From NCBI RefSeq assembly GCF_001005215.1, contig NZ_LBNQ01000041.1, positions 1 to 64,000 on the forward strand: 64,000 bases of DNA. Direction: 5' to 3'. The notes under the pieces are model-generated. The model did no database searches. It was not told the origin of the DNA and saw only the letters and a list, made by a program, of their open reading frames with translations. Within the stretch, counting starts at the first letter, position 1. Each line of letters starts with the position of its first letter. The stretch is from Lampropedia cohaerens. GTDB lineage: Bacteria; Pseudomonadota; Gammaproteobacteria; Burkholderiales; Burkholderiaceae_C. The position numbers and the translations under genes are program-made. Shown here in pieces: positions 26,824 through 35,470 of the stretch.

Positions 26824-26846
26824 AACGCCCGGTGCAGGGGCGTTTT
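26824..26846 (+). terminator. Possible terminator between convergent genes
   Basis: AACGCCC (26824-26830) pairs with GGGCGTT (26838-26844) around a seven-base loop, followed by only two further Ts. It lies in the 195-base gap between the convergent membrane-protein and ferredoxin genes. Weak evidence. Confidence 0.35.
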
Positions 26847-26892
26847 GTCTGGGCGGCCCTTCAGGTTGCCTCGCCCGCGGCGCGTCCTTGGG

Positions 26893-27588
26893 TTATTCCT
26901 GCTGCCGCCGCGCGCGTGCCTTGGCCATGATCTCGGCCAGCAGTTTGCTGCGCTCAGGCTGGGCGGAGTGGGGCGTTGCCGGTGCAGGGGCGGATGTGCC
27001 GTCCGCAGCGGGGCGCAGTACAGGTGTGCGCCGCTGGTGAAGCGGAGCCGGGGCGTCGCCAATGGCCTGGCCCAGCCTGCGCGTGCGGCGCTCGTAGGCC
27101 TGGCGCGCGCGTTGCGCCTGGGTGTCGCTCCAGGCCTGCCAGCCGGTGCGGCTGCCGCTGGCATTTTCGAGTGTGATGCAGTCCACCGGGCAAACCGGTA
27201 CGCACAGCTCGCAGCCTGTGCAGTCCTGCTCGATGACGGTGTGCATCGTCTTGTTGGCGCCAACGATGGCATCGACCGGACAGGCTTTCAGGCACAGCGT
27301 GCAGCCGATGCACCAGTCTTCATCGATGACGGCCAGCGTGCGTGGCAACTCCTGACCGTGTGCCGGATCAAGTGGTCGCGCGGCAAGGCCTGTGATCTTG
27401 GCGAGCCGGGAAATGCCCTCGGCCCCGCCTGGCGGGCACTGGTTGATGCCCGCCCTGCCTTCGGCAATGGCCTGCGCATAGGCGCTGCAATCGGGATAGC
27501 CGCAGCGGGTGCACTGGGTCTGCGGCAGTGCCGCGTCAATGCGCTGCGCGAGCGCCAAGGTGCTGCCTGCCTGGACTGTCTCTGCCAT
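26893..27588 (-). CDS. Soluble RnfB-like ferredoxin
   Basis: 231-residue iron-sulfur protein resembling the RnfB subunit of the Rnf electron-transport complex. Three cluster regions are visible: C26, C29, C34 and C51 (CTRCGYPDC...C, the RnfB-specific 4Fe-4S domain), then C93-C96-C99-C103 and C123-C126-C129-C133, a classical 2[4Fe-4S] ferredoxin pair. RnfB proteins normally begin with a membrane helix; this one begins directly with [18 protein letters not shown], so it looks soluble. No other rnf genes are nearby. The C-terminal third is basic and Ala/Pro-rich. It probably serves as an electron carrier of unknown partner. Confidence 0.87.
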   Translation of the reverse strand: MAETVQAGSTLALAQRIDAALPQTQCTRCGYPDCSAYAQAIAEGRAGINQCPPGGAEGISRLAKITGLAARPLDPAHGQELPRTLAVIDEDWCIGCTLCLKACPVDAIVGANKTMHTVIEQDCTGCELCVPVCPVDCITLENASGSRTGWQAWSDTQAQRARQAYERRTRRLGQAIGDAPAPLHQRRTPVLRPAADGTSAPAPATPHSAQPERSKLLAEIMAKARARRQQE

Positions 27589-27623
27589 TGGGAGATGGGA
27601 CTCTGATTGCGCGGACGGGAAGT

Positions 27624-29486
27624 TTATGTGCTGCTGTCGTTTGCGGCGCTGCCGCTGGGGGCGGGCACTGTGGCGGCGGGCGCTTGCGGTGATTGCGCTC
27701 CGGCCTGGGTGGTGCCCGGGCGAGAGCGTGCAGCGGCTTCGAAGGCGTTGAGTGGCTCGCGTGTCGCGCGCGCGCGGCCTGGAGGCGGTGTTTTCTTGGC
27801 CGCAGCGGGACGCTGGAGGGCAGAAGATGGCTTTTTCGTTGCTGGCTGCGCTGCGGGCGCAGCAGCTTGACTGTCTGGCGCACGGCCTGCGCGCTTCGCG
27901 GCAGCCGCGGCGCGGCCTGAGGCAGTGCGGGGCGGGTTATGCGCAGGCGTCGCTGCTGGAGCGTCAGCGGCGGCCGCTGCTGTCGTGCCGCTTGGCTCAG
28001 CCGATGTGCGCGACCGCTTGGCATTGGTGCTGCCTGCGCGGCGAACTGGTGCCTTCGCGGCTGGTGTCCGAGAGGGCTTGGCCGCCGCTGCCGTCGGTGT
28101 TGCCGGCTCGGAAGGCGTGGGCTGCACGGTCGCGGATGGGGCGGGGTCATCGCCATGCATGGCAACGTGCGCCTGCGTGCCGGGGCGAGCGATGGGCTGG
28201 CCCGATGGGTCCGTCTGCCGGGCTGGTTCGAAGCGGCGGAAAAATGCCGCCAATTCCGGATAGACGATCTTGCGCCAGCGGCTGCCGCTGAAAATGCCGT
28301 AGTGTCCGGCGCCGGGCACTTCCAGATGCGCACGGTGCGTCGCAGGAATGCCTGTGCACAGCCTGTGTGCTGCACGGGTCTGGCCGATCCCAGAAATGTC
28401 GTCGAGCTCACCCTCGACGGTAATCAGTGCGGTGGTCCGGATGTCCTGCGGCCGCACCAGCTCCAGTGCTCCCTCGGGATTGCGCACCTGCCACGTGCCC
28501 TCGACGAGTCGGTACTTCTGGAACACGGTGTCAATGGTTTCCAGGTAGTAATTGGCGTCCATGTCGAGTACGGCGTTGTACTCGTCGTAGAACTTGCGGT
28601 GGTGTTCGGTGGCATCCTCATCGCCCTTGATGAGGTTGCGGAAGTAGTCGTAGTGGCTGCTGGCGTGGCGATTGGGGTTCATGGCCACGAAACCCGTGTA
28701 TTGCAGAAAACCCGGATAAACGCGCCGCCCCTCGCCCGGATAGCCGTAGGGGACGCGGTAGATCAGGTTGTTCTCGAACCACTCAAAACTGCGCTCGGTG
28801 GCGAGATTGTTGACGGTGGTCGGCGTCTGGCGCGCATCGATGGGGCCTCCCATCATGACCATGGACAGTGGCGTGGTTTCCCCACGCGAGGCCATCAGCG
28901 AAATGGCAGCCAGCACCGGCACGGTGGGCTGGCACACGCTCATGACATGGACGTTGCCATGCTTGGCCTGCAGGTGGCGGATGAACGCCTGCACGTAGTT
29001 GACGTAGTCGTCCAGGTGGAAGTCGCCCTCACTCAAAGGCACCATGCGGGCATTCTTCCAGTCCGTGATGTACACCTTGTGGCCCGAAAGCAGCATGCGC
29101 ACGGTTTCACGCAACAGCGTGGCGTAGTGGCCGGAAAGCGGCGCGACAACCAGCACAACGGGTTGCTCCAGCATGGTCTGCAGCGTTTGTGGATTGTCCG
29201 AAAAGCGCTTGAAGCGGCGCAGCTCGCAAAACGGCTTGTCCATTTCGATGCGCTCGTGAATGGCCACTTCGACTCCATCGACCGGCACGGTTTCAATGCC
29301 GAACGCGGGTTTTTCGTAATCCTTGCCGAGGCGGTAGAGCAGGTCGTAGGTGGCGGCAATGCGCTGTGACAGCGGCAGCTGGGAGAACGCAAGTGAAGGG
29401 TTGGAGAACAGCTTCGAGGTGGCCTTGGCAAAGTCGGCAAAGGGCTCGGAGATGGCGCGCTGGACTTCGTAGAGCTGGTAGAGCAT
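27624..29486 (-). CDS. phaZ: Intracellular polyhydroxybutyrate depolymerase with long low-complexity tail
   Basis: 620-residue depolymerase of the PhaZ (intracellular, Burkholderiales) type, mobilising carbon from PHB granules. The alpha/beta-hydrolase core (1-422) has a Cys nucleophile at C185 ([11 protein letters not shown]), Asp362 in the ELDDISG segment and His395 ([11 protein letters not shown]), the triad known for this family. The remaining 198 residues are Ala/Pro/Lys/Arg-rich low-complexity sequence, resembling histone-like tails of granule proteins; one ordered-looking island, [14 protein letters not shown], interrupts it. The Met at 29486 ([11 protein letters not shown]) is canonical and has GGAG nine bases upstream. 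Downstream genes of PHB synthesis are elsewhere, apart from the thiolase at 60 kb. Confidence 0.93.
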   Translation of the reverse strand: MLYQLYEVQRAISEPFADFAKATSKLFSNPSLAFSQLPLSQRIAATYDLLYRLGKDYEKPAFGIETVPVDGVEVAIHERIEMDKPFCELRRFKRFSDNPQTLQTMLEQPVVLVVAPLSGHYATLLRETVRMLLSGHKVYITDWKNARMVPLSEGDFHLDDYVNYVQAFIRHLQAKHGNVHVMSVCQPTVPVLAAISLMASRGETTPLSMVMMGGPIDARQTPTTVNNLATERSFEWFENNLIYRVPYGYPGEGRRVYPGFLQYTGFVAMNPNRHASSHYDYFRNLIKGDEDATEHHRKFYDEYNAVLDMDANYYLETIDTVFQKYRLVEGTWQVRNPEGALELVRPQDIRTTALITVEGELDDISGIGQTRAAHRLCTGIPATHRAHLEVPGAGHYGIFSGSRWRKIVYPELAAFFRRFEPARQTDPSGQPIARPGTQAHVAMHGDDPAPSATVQPTPSEPATPTAAAAKPSRTPAAKAPVRRAGSTNAKRSRTSAEPSGTTAAAAADAPAATPAHNPPRTASGRAAAAAKRAGRAPDSQAAAPAAQPATKKPSSALQRPAAAKKTPPPGRARATREPLNAFEAAARSRPGTTQAGAQSPQAPAATVPAPSGSAANDSST

Positions 29487-29517
29487 GGCAAGGACTCCAA
29501 GTTTTGTTGCGTTGCAC

Positions 29518-29546
29518 AATATAACAGCCGCCCGTTGCATTGCCTA
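29518..29546 (-). promoter_or_regulatory. Putative sigma-70 promoter of the PHB depolymerase gene
   Basis: On the minus strand TAGGCA (4 of 6 to TTGACA; 29541-29546) is separated by exactly 17 bases from TATATT (29518-29523). The predicted start lies about 25 bases before the phaZ ATG, leaving room for its GGAG ribosome site. Confidence 0.45.
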
Positions 29547-29662
29547 TTCTGTGCATCCCGCAGGTGCCGGGCTGTGGTCGGCCTGACAACATGTCACAGG
29601 GCTTGCCGCGGTGCAGGCTGCCTTGCCAGACGCCAGCGTGCCGCACAGGCGCCTGCCTGGAC

Positions 29663-30064
29663 CTAGAAGTCCCAGGCGAAATGCCAACGCAGGCGCGCTG
29701 CCTGGGTCAGTTCCAGCACGTGCTGGATGTCGTTGAGGTCCTGAAGTACTCCTTCGGGATCTTCCAGCGCGTCGGGCTGCTCCTGAATCAGGTCAATGAC
29801 GGCCTGTACCCAGGCCACGCCATCGGCGGCGTCAAACCATTGACCGGTATCTGCAGTGTCGTCCTCATCGTCTTCGCCTGCGTCGTCCTCGAAACGCTCC
29901 AGTGCATCGGCCTCCTGGCCGACGAAGCTGTCGAGCAGCGGCAACCCTACCTCCTCGCACAGGGCATCGATCTCGTCGGCAGCCTGGGCGATGGCCTTGC
30001 CTTCGACGAACACGTCAAATCCGGGGTCGATCGCATCGACGACGATGTAAAGCGCCAGTGACAT
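29663..30064 (-). CDS. Acidic conserved hypothetical protein
   Basis: 133-residue strongly acidic protein (runs such as EDDAGEDDEDDTADTG near 58-73) that I do not recognise. The N-terminus MSLALYIVVDAIDPGFDVFVEGKAIA looks like a folded beta-alpha start, and the C-terminal half looks helical (QWFDAADGVAWVQAVIDLI). There is no signal peptide. A purine-rich AAGGAG-like ribosome site precedes 30064. It lies between phaZ and slt on the same strand, 72 bases after slt, and may be a small cytoplasmic immunity, chaperone or regulatory protein; no function can be assigned. Confidence 0.7.
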   Translation of the reverse strand: MSLALYIVVDAIDPGFDVFVEGKAIAQAADEIDALCEEVGLPLLDSFVGQEADALERFEDDAGEDDEDDTADTGQWFDAADGVAWVQAVIDLIQEQPDALEDPEGVLQDLNDIQHVLELTQAARLRWHFAWDF

Positions 30065-30136
30065 CGGTGAACTCCTTGGCTGCGGGCCATTGCAGGCCCG
30101 CGATTGTCACACAAGGCAGGACCGCGCAGGCTGGCG

Positions 30137-32131
30137 TTATGGCAGGTCTGCCACAGCAACCGGATCGACGTCCCGGCGCGGTCCGATGGACTCGCCAAGG
30201 CGGGCATGCAGCGTCTGCGGCTTGCCGCTGAGAATGGCGCCGTACACGGTCGCGTTGGCCAGCACCTTCTGCACATAGTTGCGGGTTTCGTTGAACGGGA
30301 TGTTCTCGGCCCAGATGGCCGTCTCCAGCACCGGGCCATTGCGCCAGTTGCGCGGGCGGCCTGGCCCGGCGTTGTAGGCTGCAGCGGCCAGCGGCATGGA
30401 GCCGGAGAATTCGTCCAGCGCCAGCTTGAGATAAGCGGTGCCGATGGTGATGTTGGTGTCCTTGTCGTTGATGTCGCTGGCCTTGAAGTCGCTCAGGCCG
30501 ATCTTGCGGGCCGTCCATCGCGCGGTGGCGGGCATGACCTGCATCAATCCTGACGCGCCGACACTGGAGCGTGCGTCCATGATGAAGCGGCTCTCCTGGC
30601 GGATCAGGCCATAGACATAGGCGGGGTCGAGGTCGATCTGGGCTGAGCGGGCGACCACCGCTTCCCGGAACGGCATAGGGTAGCGCTGGGCAAAGCTCAT
30701 GAAGGCCTTGGTGCGCTCACTGGTGTTGATGCAGCGGTCCCAGACTTGCTCCTGGCAGGCCAACTCGGCCGCAGCCAGCAGCTCACGGTCGGCCATGCCA
30801 CCGGGCTGGTGCAGGTTGGTGGTGTAGTTCCACTCGCGCACGCCCTCGCTGCGCAGCCCTGCGCGGATTGCGTACAGGCTGCGTTGCAGCCCTGGATTGT
30901 TGCGCGCGCGTGCCATTTCCGCTTGCGTCAGCGCCGCAGGTTCAGGCGGGACCTGAATGGTGCCACCCAGCGCGTGGTAGGCCAGCTGCTCGTAAAAGCC
31001 CGTCAGTCCTGCAATGCTCTGGAGAATGGCCTGCGCGCGGGTCTGGTCCTCGGCGTTGCCGGCTGCCTGCAGCGCGCGCGCGCGCCAGTAGGCCCAGGTG
31101 GGCGATGCCTGATCCGAGGCGCTCATGGCGTCGATGGTTTGGGCTACCTGCTGCCAGTGGCCGGCACGCAGGGCAACGCGCACCTTCCAGTGCTGTTGCT
31201 CGTCAAGCAGGTTGCGGTCGTCTTCGACGCGCGCGAAGTACGCAGGCGCATCAGGCGAGAGGCGGATGCCGGCCCAGCGGCCAATGGCACCCCAGACGAA
31301 GTCGCGCTCGGCAGCGCTCAGGCGCGAGCCCCAGCGCGCATCCATCAGTTCGGCAGCGGCGACGTGGTCGGCAGCCGCCAGCCGTGCCAGTGCCAGCGGC
31401 ACCAGGGCGCGGCGGGCCGGGTCGGTGGGCGTGGCGCTATGGTTCAGAAAGGCGGCGGCCTTGCCCATGGCATTGGCCACATGCCGCAGCGATTCGGGTG
31501 CCACGATGGCCACGGCTGAGCGCACGACCGCAGCGCGGTTGTAGTGGGCGCCGATGCGGGCGCGCTGCCAGATGGCATCGGCCTGGATGCGCCCGTCCGC
31601 ATACAGTTCGCTGACCGCGTGAGTGCAGCCGTCATCGGCGTTGCGCTGCCCCCACCACAGTGACAGCAGCTGCTGCGCGATGGTGGCCGGTGCCTGGCCC
31701 TGAATGTCCTGAATCAGCAGTTCGTAGCACTTGACCTGCGGATCGTCCTGCATGCGAAAGTCCGCCGCATAGTGGCTGAATTCAGCCCATTGTCGGCGCT
31801 CACCGAGCAGCAGCATCCAGTCATTGCGCAGCCGGTCCTCGTAATAGGTGCCCTGCCATCTGGCGAGAAAAGCGTCAATCTCCTCGCGCTGGGCATCGCG
31901 CAGGCGGTTGTTCAGCTCCCAGTAGGCACCCCAGCCCTCGAGCGTGTGGCCACGTGCCTGCGGCAGCAGCTGCGCCAGTCGCGCGCGGTCCTTGGCAGCG
32001 TAGGCCTGTCGCATCTCCAGGATGATGCGGTCGTCCTCCTGCGCAGAGGGCGCAGCAGTCTGCGCGTGCGCGGCGGCGCAGGCCAGCGCCAGGCAGGCGC
32101 AAAGTGATGTCAGAATGGAAGGCAGTCGCAT
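30137..32131 (-). CDS. Soluble lytic murein transglycosylase
   Basis: 664-residue periplasmic enzyme that cleaves peptidoglycan glycan strands with 1,6-anhydro product formation. A signal peptide (about 1-23, ending AAAHA) is followed by an alpha-superhelical ring domain and the C-terminal SLT catalytic domain. Catalytic Glu513 lies in GLIRQESRF, followed by the family motifs GASGLMQVMPATA and AAYNAGPGR. The Met at 32131 starts the signal peptide; the longer frame is antisense to the neighbouring gene. Only 15 bases separate this start from the divergent cyclo-ligase start. Confidence 0.94.
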   Translation of the reverse strand: MRLPSILTSLCACLALACAAAHAQTAAPSAQEDDRIILEMRQAYAAKDRARLAQLLPQARGHTLEGWGAYWELNNRLRDAQREEIDAFLARWQGTYYEDRLRNDWMLLLGERRQWAEFSHYAADFRMQDDPQVKCYELLIQDIQGQAPATIAQQLLSLWWGQRNADDGCTHAVSELYADGRIQADAIWQRARIGAHYNRAAVVRSAVAIVAPESLRHVANAMGKAAAFLNHSATPTDPARRALVPLALARLAAADHVAAAELMDARWGSRLSAAERDFVWGAIGRWAGIRLSPDAPAYFARVEDDRNLLDEQQHWKVRVALRAGHWQQVAQTIDAMSASDQASPTWAYWRARALQAAGNAEDQTRAQAILQSIAGLTGFYEQLAYHALGGTIQVPPEPAALTQAEMARARNNPGLQRSLYAIRAGLRSEGVREWNYTTNLHQPGGMADRELLAAAELACQEQVWDRCINTSERTKAFMSFAQRYPMPFREAVVARSAQIDLDPAYVYGLIRQESRFIMDARSSVGASGLMQVMPATARWTARKIGLSDFKASDINDKDTNITIGTAYLKLALDEFSGSMPLAAAAYNAGPGRPRNWRNGPVLETAIWAENIPFNETRNYVQKVLANATVYGAILSGKPQTLHARLGESIGPRRDVDPVAVADLP

Positions 32132-32146
32132 GCTTGGGATTATCAA
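32118..32146 (-). promoter_or_regulatory. Possible leaderless-transcript promoter element of slt
   Basis: On the minus strand the 15-base gap and adjoining bases contain GATAAT ending 7 bases before the slt ATG, which would place the transcription start on or next to the ATG. A TTCTCA hexamer lies 18 bases upstream, inside the divergent coding region. No ribosome site is present for either gene. Tentative. Confidence 0.3.
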
Positions 32147-32719
32147 ATGGACAAAGCCACGCTGAGAAAAAGGCTGGTGCAGCAGCGGGTCAATATGGCT
32201 GCGCGCGCCGAAAAGAATGCCCGGCTGCAGCAGGTCATGCGGTTCTGGCTGGTGGACCGCCCCGAGCTGGTGATCGGCGCGTACTGGCCCATCAAGGGAG
32301 AGTTCGACCCGTTGCCAGCGCTGCACCGCTGGAAAGAAGATGGTGAGCTGCTCGATGACCCGCAGATGCGCCGCATCGCGCTGCCGGTGGTGGACAAGCA
32401 GTCGGGCACGCTGCGCTTTCACGCATGGTACCCCGGTTGTCCGATGGAGGAGGACGCCTATGGCATTCCCAAGCCGAAGGACACGGAGATTCTCGAGCCG
32501 GCGCTGCTGTTCGTGCCATGCGTTGGCTATGGGGCCGGGGGCTACCGCTTGGGATATGGCGGGGGCTTTTACGACCGCACGCTGGCACAGCTGCAGCCCC
32601 GGCCTTTCACTGTCGGGCTGGGCTATACGGAAGGGTTTGTGGTGGATTTCGAGCCCGAATCACACGACGTGCCACTGGACGCCATCCTCAATGACAATGG
32701 GGTGGTCTGGCCGGTGTGA
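32147..32719 (+). CDS. 5-formyltetrahydrofolate cyclo-ligase
   Basis: 190-residue ATP-dependent enzyme (YgfA/MTHFS family) converting 5-formyl-THF to methenyl-THF. The N-terminal basic helix ATLRKRLVQQRVN and the phosphate-binding C-terminal motif GYGAGGYRLGYGGGFYDRTL (shortened here to GYRLGYGGGFYDRTL) are diagnostic, as is the PVVDKQSGTLRFHAW strand. The start at 32147 has no ribosome site and lies 16 bases from the divergent slt start; an internal Met (VNMAAR) is less likely. It is followed 70 bases later by a GST gene. Confidence 0.92.
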   Translation: MDKATLRKRLVQQRVNMAARAEKNARLQQVMRFWLVDRPELVIGAYWPIKGEFDPLPALHRWKEDGELLDDPQMRRIALPVVDKQSGTLRFHAWYPGCPMEEDAYGIPKPKDTEILEPALLFVPCVGYGAGGYRLGYGGGFYDRTLAQLQPRPFTVGLGYTEGFVVDFEPESHDVPLDAILNDNGVVWPV

Positions 32720-32789
32720 AAAGAGCGTGCGCAGGTTCCTGGCGCGCAGCCGTTCGTAACGGTCCAAGCCCCACCGAGGAGATGCAGCC

Positions 32790-33491
32790 ATGTCCGAAAG
32801 CCTGACCCTTTACATCGGCAACAAGAACTACTCATCCTGGTCGATGCGGGCCTGGGTGCTGTTGCGCCAAAAGGGGATCGCGTTTCGCGAGGTCAAGGTG
32901 CGCTTTGACAGCTTTGCCGCCGATTCGGAGTTCAAGAGGATCATCCGAGCCATCAACCCCACGGGCACGGTACCGGTGTTGGTCGACGGCAATCTGGTCA
33001 TCTGGGATTCGCTGGCCATCGCGGAATATGCCGCCGAGAAATATCCCGCACTGGGTCTGTGGCCGTCTTCCGCGGCGCATCGCGCGCGGGCGCGCAGCAT
33101 CTGCGCCGAAATGCACGCGGGTTTCGCCGCCCTGCGCAGCAGCTGCCCGATGAACATCGAGGCGGATCTGCACATCGCTGGCGCGATCGCTTGGCGCGAC
33201 AACGCGCGGCTGCGGCAGGACGTGGCTCGCCTGGAAGCGATGTGGGGCGAGCTGCTGCGCGTCCATGGCGGGCCCTTCCTGTTCGGCGATTTTTGCGTGG
33301 CAGATGCGTACTTCGCGCCGGTGGTCATGCGGCTGCTGCGCTACGCCTTGCCGGTTGGCGAGGCGACGCGGCATTACATGGACACCGTATGCGCCACCAG
33401 TGCCGTGCAGCAGTGGGTGGCAGATGCGTTGAACGAGCATGACTTTCGCCCATTCGAGGAACCTTATCGCATGCAGGGCAGCACGTCATGA
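32790..33491 (+). CDS. Glutathione S-transferase family protein
   Basis: 233-residue GST. The N-terminal thioredoxin-like domain carries [15 protein letters not shown] (12-26) with Ser positions typical of bacterial zeta/maleylacetoacetate-isomerase-like members, [10 protein letters not shown] and the glutathione-contacting [14 protein letters not shown]. The C-terminal helical domain contains [16 protein letters not shown], the conserved N-capping motif region. AGGAG precedes the start. The stop overlaps the cca start by four bases (ATGA), so it is translationally coupled to tRNA maturation for no obvious biochemical reason. Confidence 0.9.
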   Translation: MSESLTLYIGNKNYSSWSMRAWVLLRQKGIAFREVKVRFDSFAADSEFKRIIRAINPTGTVPVLVDGNLVIWDSLAIAEYAAEKYPALGLWPSSAAHRARARSICAEMHAGFAALRSSCPMNIEADLHIAGAIAWRDNARLRQDVARLEAMWGELLRVHGGPFLFGDFCVADAYFAPVVMRLLRYALPVGEATRHYMDTVCATSAVQQWVADALNEHDFRPFEEPYRMQGSTS

Positions 33492-34780
33492 AGGAGGCGG
33501 TCAAGTCGCAAGTGCAAGGTCCAACCATTGCGCTGGCGCCGCCGGCGCAGGTCTATCTGGTGGGCGGCGCGGTGCGCGATCGGCTGCTGGGGCGACCTGT
33601 GCACGACCGTGACTGGGTGGTTGTTGGCGCCACGCCGCAGCACCTGCTCGATCAGGGCTTCGTGCCGGTAGGCAAGGACTTTCCGGTATTCCTGCATCCC
33701 GACACGCACGAGGAGTACGCGCTGGCGCGCACCGAGCGCAAGAGCGGCAAGGGCTACAAGGGCTTCGCCGTGTATGCCAGCCCCGACGTCACGCTGGAGC
33801 AGGACCTGGCGCGGCGCGACCTGACCATCAATGCCATGGCTGAGCGCGTGCTGCCCGACGGGCGCATCGAACACATTGATCCGTTTGGCGGCGCGCACGA
33901 CCTACAGCACAGGCTGCTGCGCCACGTCACCGAGGCGTTTGCCGAAGATCCGCTACGCGTGCTGCGCGTGGCCCGCTTTGCCGCGCGCTTTGGCGACTTT
34001 ACCGTCGCTCCCGAAACCATGGCTCTGATGCGTACGATGGTGCAGTCGGGCGAACTGGACCAGCTGGTGCCCGAGCGCATCTGGCAGGAACTCGCCCGCG
34101 GTTTGATGGAGCCATATCCGGTGCGCATGTTCGAAGTGCTGCAGACCTGTGGTGCGCTGCCGGTCCTGTTGCCGGCATTGGCGCAGGCCATGGCATCGGG
34201 CGATATTGCGCACAGCCTGCCGATGCGGGCACTGACACTGGCGGCTGCAAGCCAGGCGCCGCTTGCAGTGCGCTATGCCTGTGTGTTCTCGCAATGCGAG
34301 GAATCCGGGCTGGAGGCGGTGGCCCAGCGCCTGAAGACACCGCTGGATGCGCGGGAGGTAGCGGCAGTGCTGGTGCGCGAGCAGGCAACCCTGGCGCGGG
34401 CCGAGGCACTGTCCGCACAGGCCTGCATGCAACTGCTGGAGCGTTGTGACGCGCTGCGCCGGCCGCAGCGCTTTGCGCAGGTGCTGTGGGCCAGTGCCTG
34501 CGTCGAGGTGGCGCGCAGGCAGCCGGACGCGGCAGAGGCGCTGGCGGTGCAGCTTCACCCCGCGCGCCAGCGCATGCTGGAGGCGCTGGCCGCGACCCAG
34601 CAGATCGATCGCCAGGCCATCACCCGCCAGGCGCAAGAAGACGGCTTGCGGGGGCCGCAGATGGGCGCACGTATCCGCGCGGCCCAGATCACCGCCATTG
34701 CAGCGGCGAAAGTCCCGCAGCCTACATACCCAGAATCGGCACCAGCGACGCCACCAGCAGCGCCGCCATCACCCGATTGA
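33488..34780 (+). CDS. cca: CCA tRNA nucleotidyltransferase with decayed HD region
   Basis: 430-residue class II nucleotidyltransferase that builds or repairs the 3' CCA end of tRNAs. The catalytic head is intact: [10 protein letters not shown] (26-35), metal pair D40 and D42 (HDRDW) and [10 protein letters not shown]. Downstream, homologous bacterial enzymes carry an HD phosphohydrolase (RFAxLCHDLGKG); here the aligned segment reads [13 protein letters not shown] (262-274), so both His and Asp are gone and the following loop is shortened. The ordinary CCA function should persist, but the phosphatase/phosphodiesterase activities should not. The C-terminus ends in a Pro/Ala-rich tail that overlaps the convergent lysE-type gene by 59 bases. 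Confidence 0.93.
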   Translation: MKEAVKSQVQGPTIALAPPAQVYLVGGAVRDRLLGRPVHDRDWVVVGATPQHLLDQGFVPVGKDFPVFLHPDTHEEYALARTERKSGKGYKGFAVYASPDVTLEQDLARRDLTINAMAERVLPDGRIEHIDPFGGAHDLQHRLLRHVTEAFAEDPLRVLRVARFAARFGDFTVAPETMALMRTMVQSGELDQLVPERIWQELARGLMEPYPVRMFEVLQTCGALPVLLPALAQAMASGDIAHSLPMRALTLAAASQAPLAVRYACVFSQCEESGLEAVAQRLKTPLDAREVAAVLVREQATLARAEALSAQACMQLLERCDALRRPQRFAQVLWASACVEVARRQPDAAEALAVQLHPARQRMLEALAATQQIDRQAITRQAQEDGLRGPQMGARIRAAQITAIAAAKVPQPTYPESAPATPPAAPPSPD

Positions 34781-35342
34781 AGGCACGCATGCGGCGTGCA
34801 CTGCGCAGCCAGTGCCGCAGACCTACGCCAAACCATGTCCACACGGAAATGCTGGGAAGATTGACCGCGCCGGCAATCAGGGCAGCCAGCGCCAGTTGCA
34901 GTGCGAATGGGCCGCTGGGAATATAGAGCGCCACCACGCCCAGGATCATGGCCCACACCTTGGGGTTGACCCACTGGAATGCAGCCGCCTGCCAGAAGGA
35001 CAGCGGTCGGTCGGTCTCCGGCGCGGACGCCGCCGGGGCAGCGGCGAGAGAAGTGGGGGCAGTGGCAGTGCGCCATGCCAGGTGCAGCAGATAGGCGCCG
35101 CAGGCGAGCTTGAGTAGCGTATGCAGCAGCGGCCAGCGCACGAACATCTGGCCAGCGCCCATGCCCACCACCAGCAGCATGGCCATGCAGCCGGCACTGA
35201 TGCCCAGCATGTGCGGCACGCTGCGGCGAAAGCCATGGCGCAGGCCGGAACTCGCCAGCATGATGTTGTTGGGCCCCGGAGTGATGGAGGAGACAAAGAA
35301 GAAAGCGGCCATTGGCCACCAGGTGGCGAGTGTGTTTTCCAT
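34722..35342 (-). CDS. LysE family amino-acid exporter
   Basis: 206-residue inner-membrane transporter of the LysE/RhtB superfamily, exporting amino acids or related metabolites. The N-terminal signature [22 protein letters not shown] is diagnostic (key residues T-P-G-P-N-N). Five to six hydrophobic segments follow and [12 protein letters not shown] is also typical. I chose Met 35342 ([10 protein letters not shown]), the family-typical start; the frame runs further into the divergent regulator. The 3' end overlaps cca tail to tail. The divergent MocR-type regulator very likely controls it. Confidence 0.9.
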   Translation of the reverse strand: MENTLATWWPMAAFFFVSSITPGPNNIMLASSGLRHGFRRSVPHMLGISAGCMAMLLVVGMGAGQMFVRWPLLHTLLKLACGAYLLHLAWRTATAPTSLAAAPAASAPETDRPLSFWQAAAFQWVNPKVWAMILGVVALYIPSGPFALQLALAALIAGAVNLPSISVWTWFGVGLRHWLRSARRMRAFNRVMAALLVASLVPILGM

Positions 35343-35414
35343 GCTGTGAACAAGCGAGAGGAGGATGCAAGGGAAGGGCTGCGCAACGCAATGGGCACTG
35401 TAGGACTGGTTGCC

Positions 35415-35431
35415 TGTACAGTACCGGTACA
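35415..35431. promoter_or_regulatory. Palindromic operator candidate between lysE-type and mocR-type genes
   Basis: The perfect ten-base palindrome GTACCGGTAC (35421-35430) lies inside TGTACAGTACCGGTACA (35415-35431), so TGTAC occurs in both directions. A related CTGTATTG follows near 35453. The site sits in the 128-base region between the divergent genes and is a reasonable target for the MocR-like regulator. The AT-rich stretch that follows would suit a promoter. Confidence 0.5.
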
Positions 35432-35470
35432 CTTCACCAATTAATTCATTAGCTGTATTGGTTATCTGCC

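Noticed and set aside
27939-29369. 476-codon frame opposite phaZ
   Set aside because: Antisense shadow of the depolymerase core; no start signal.
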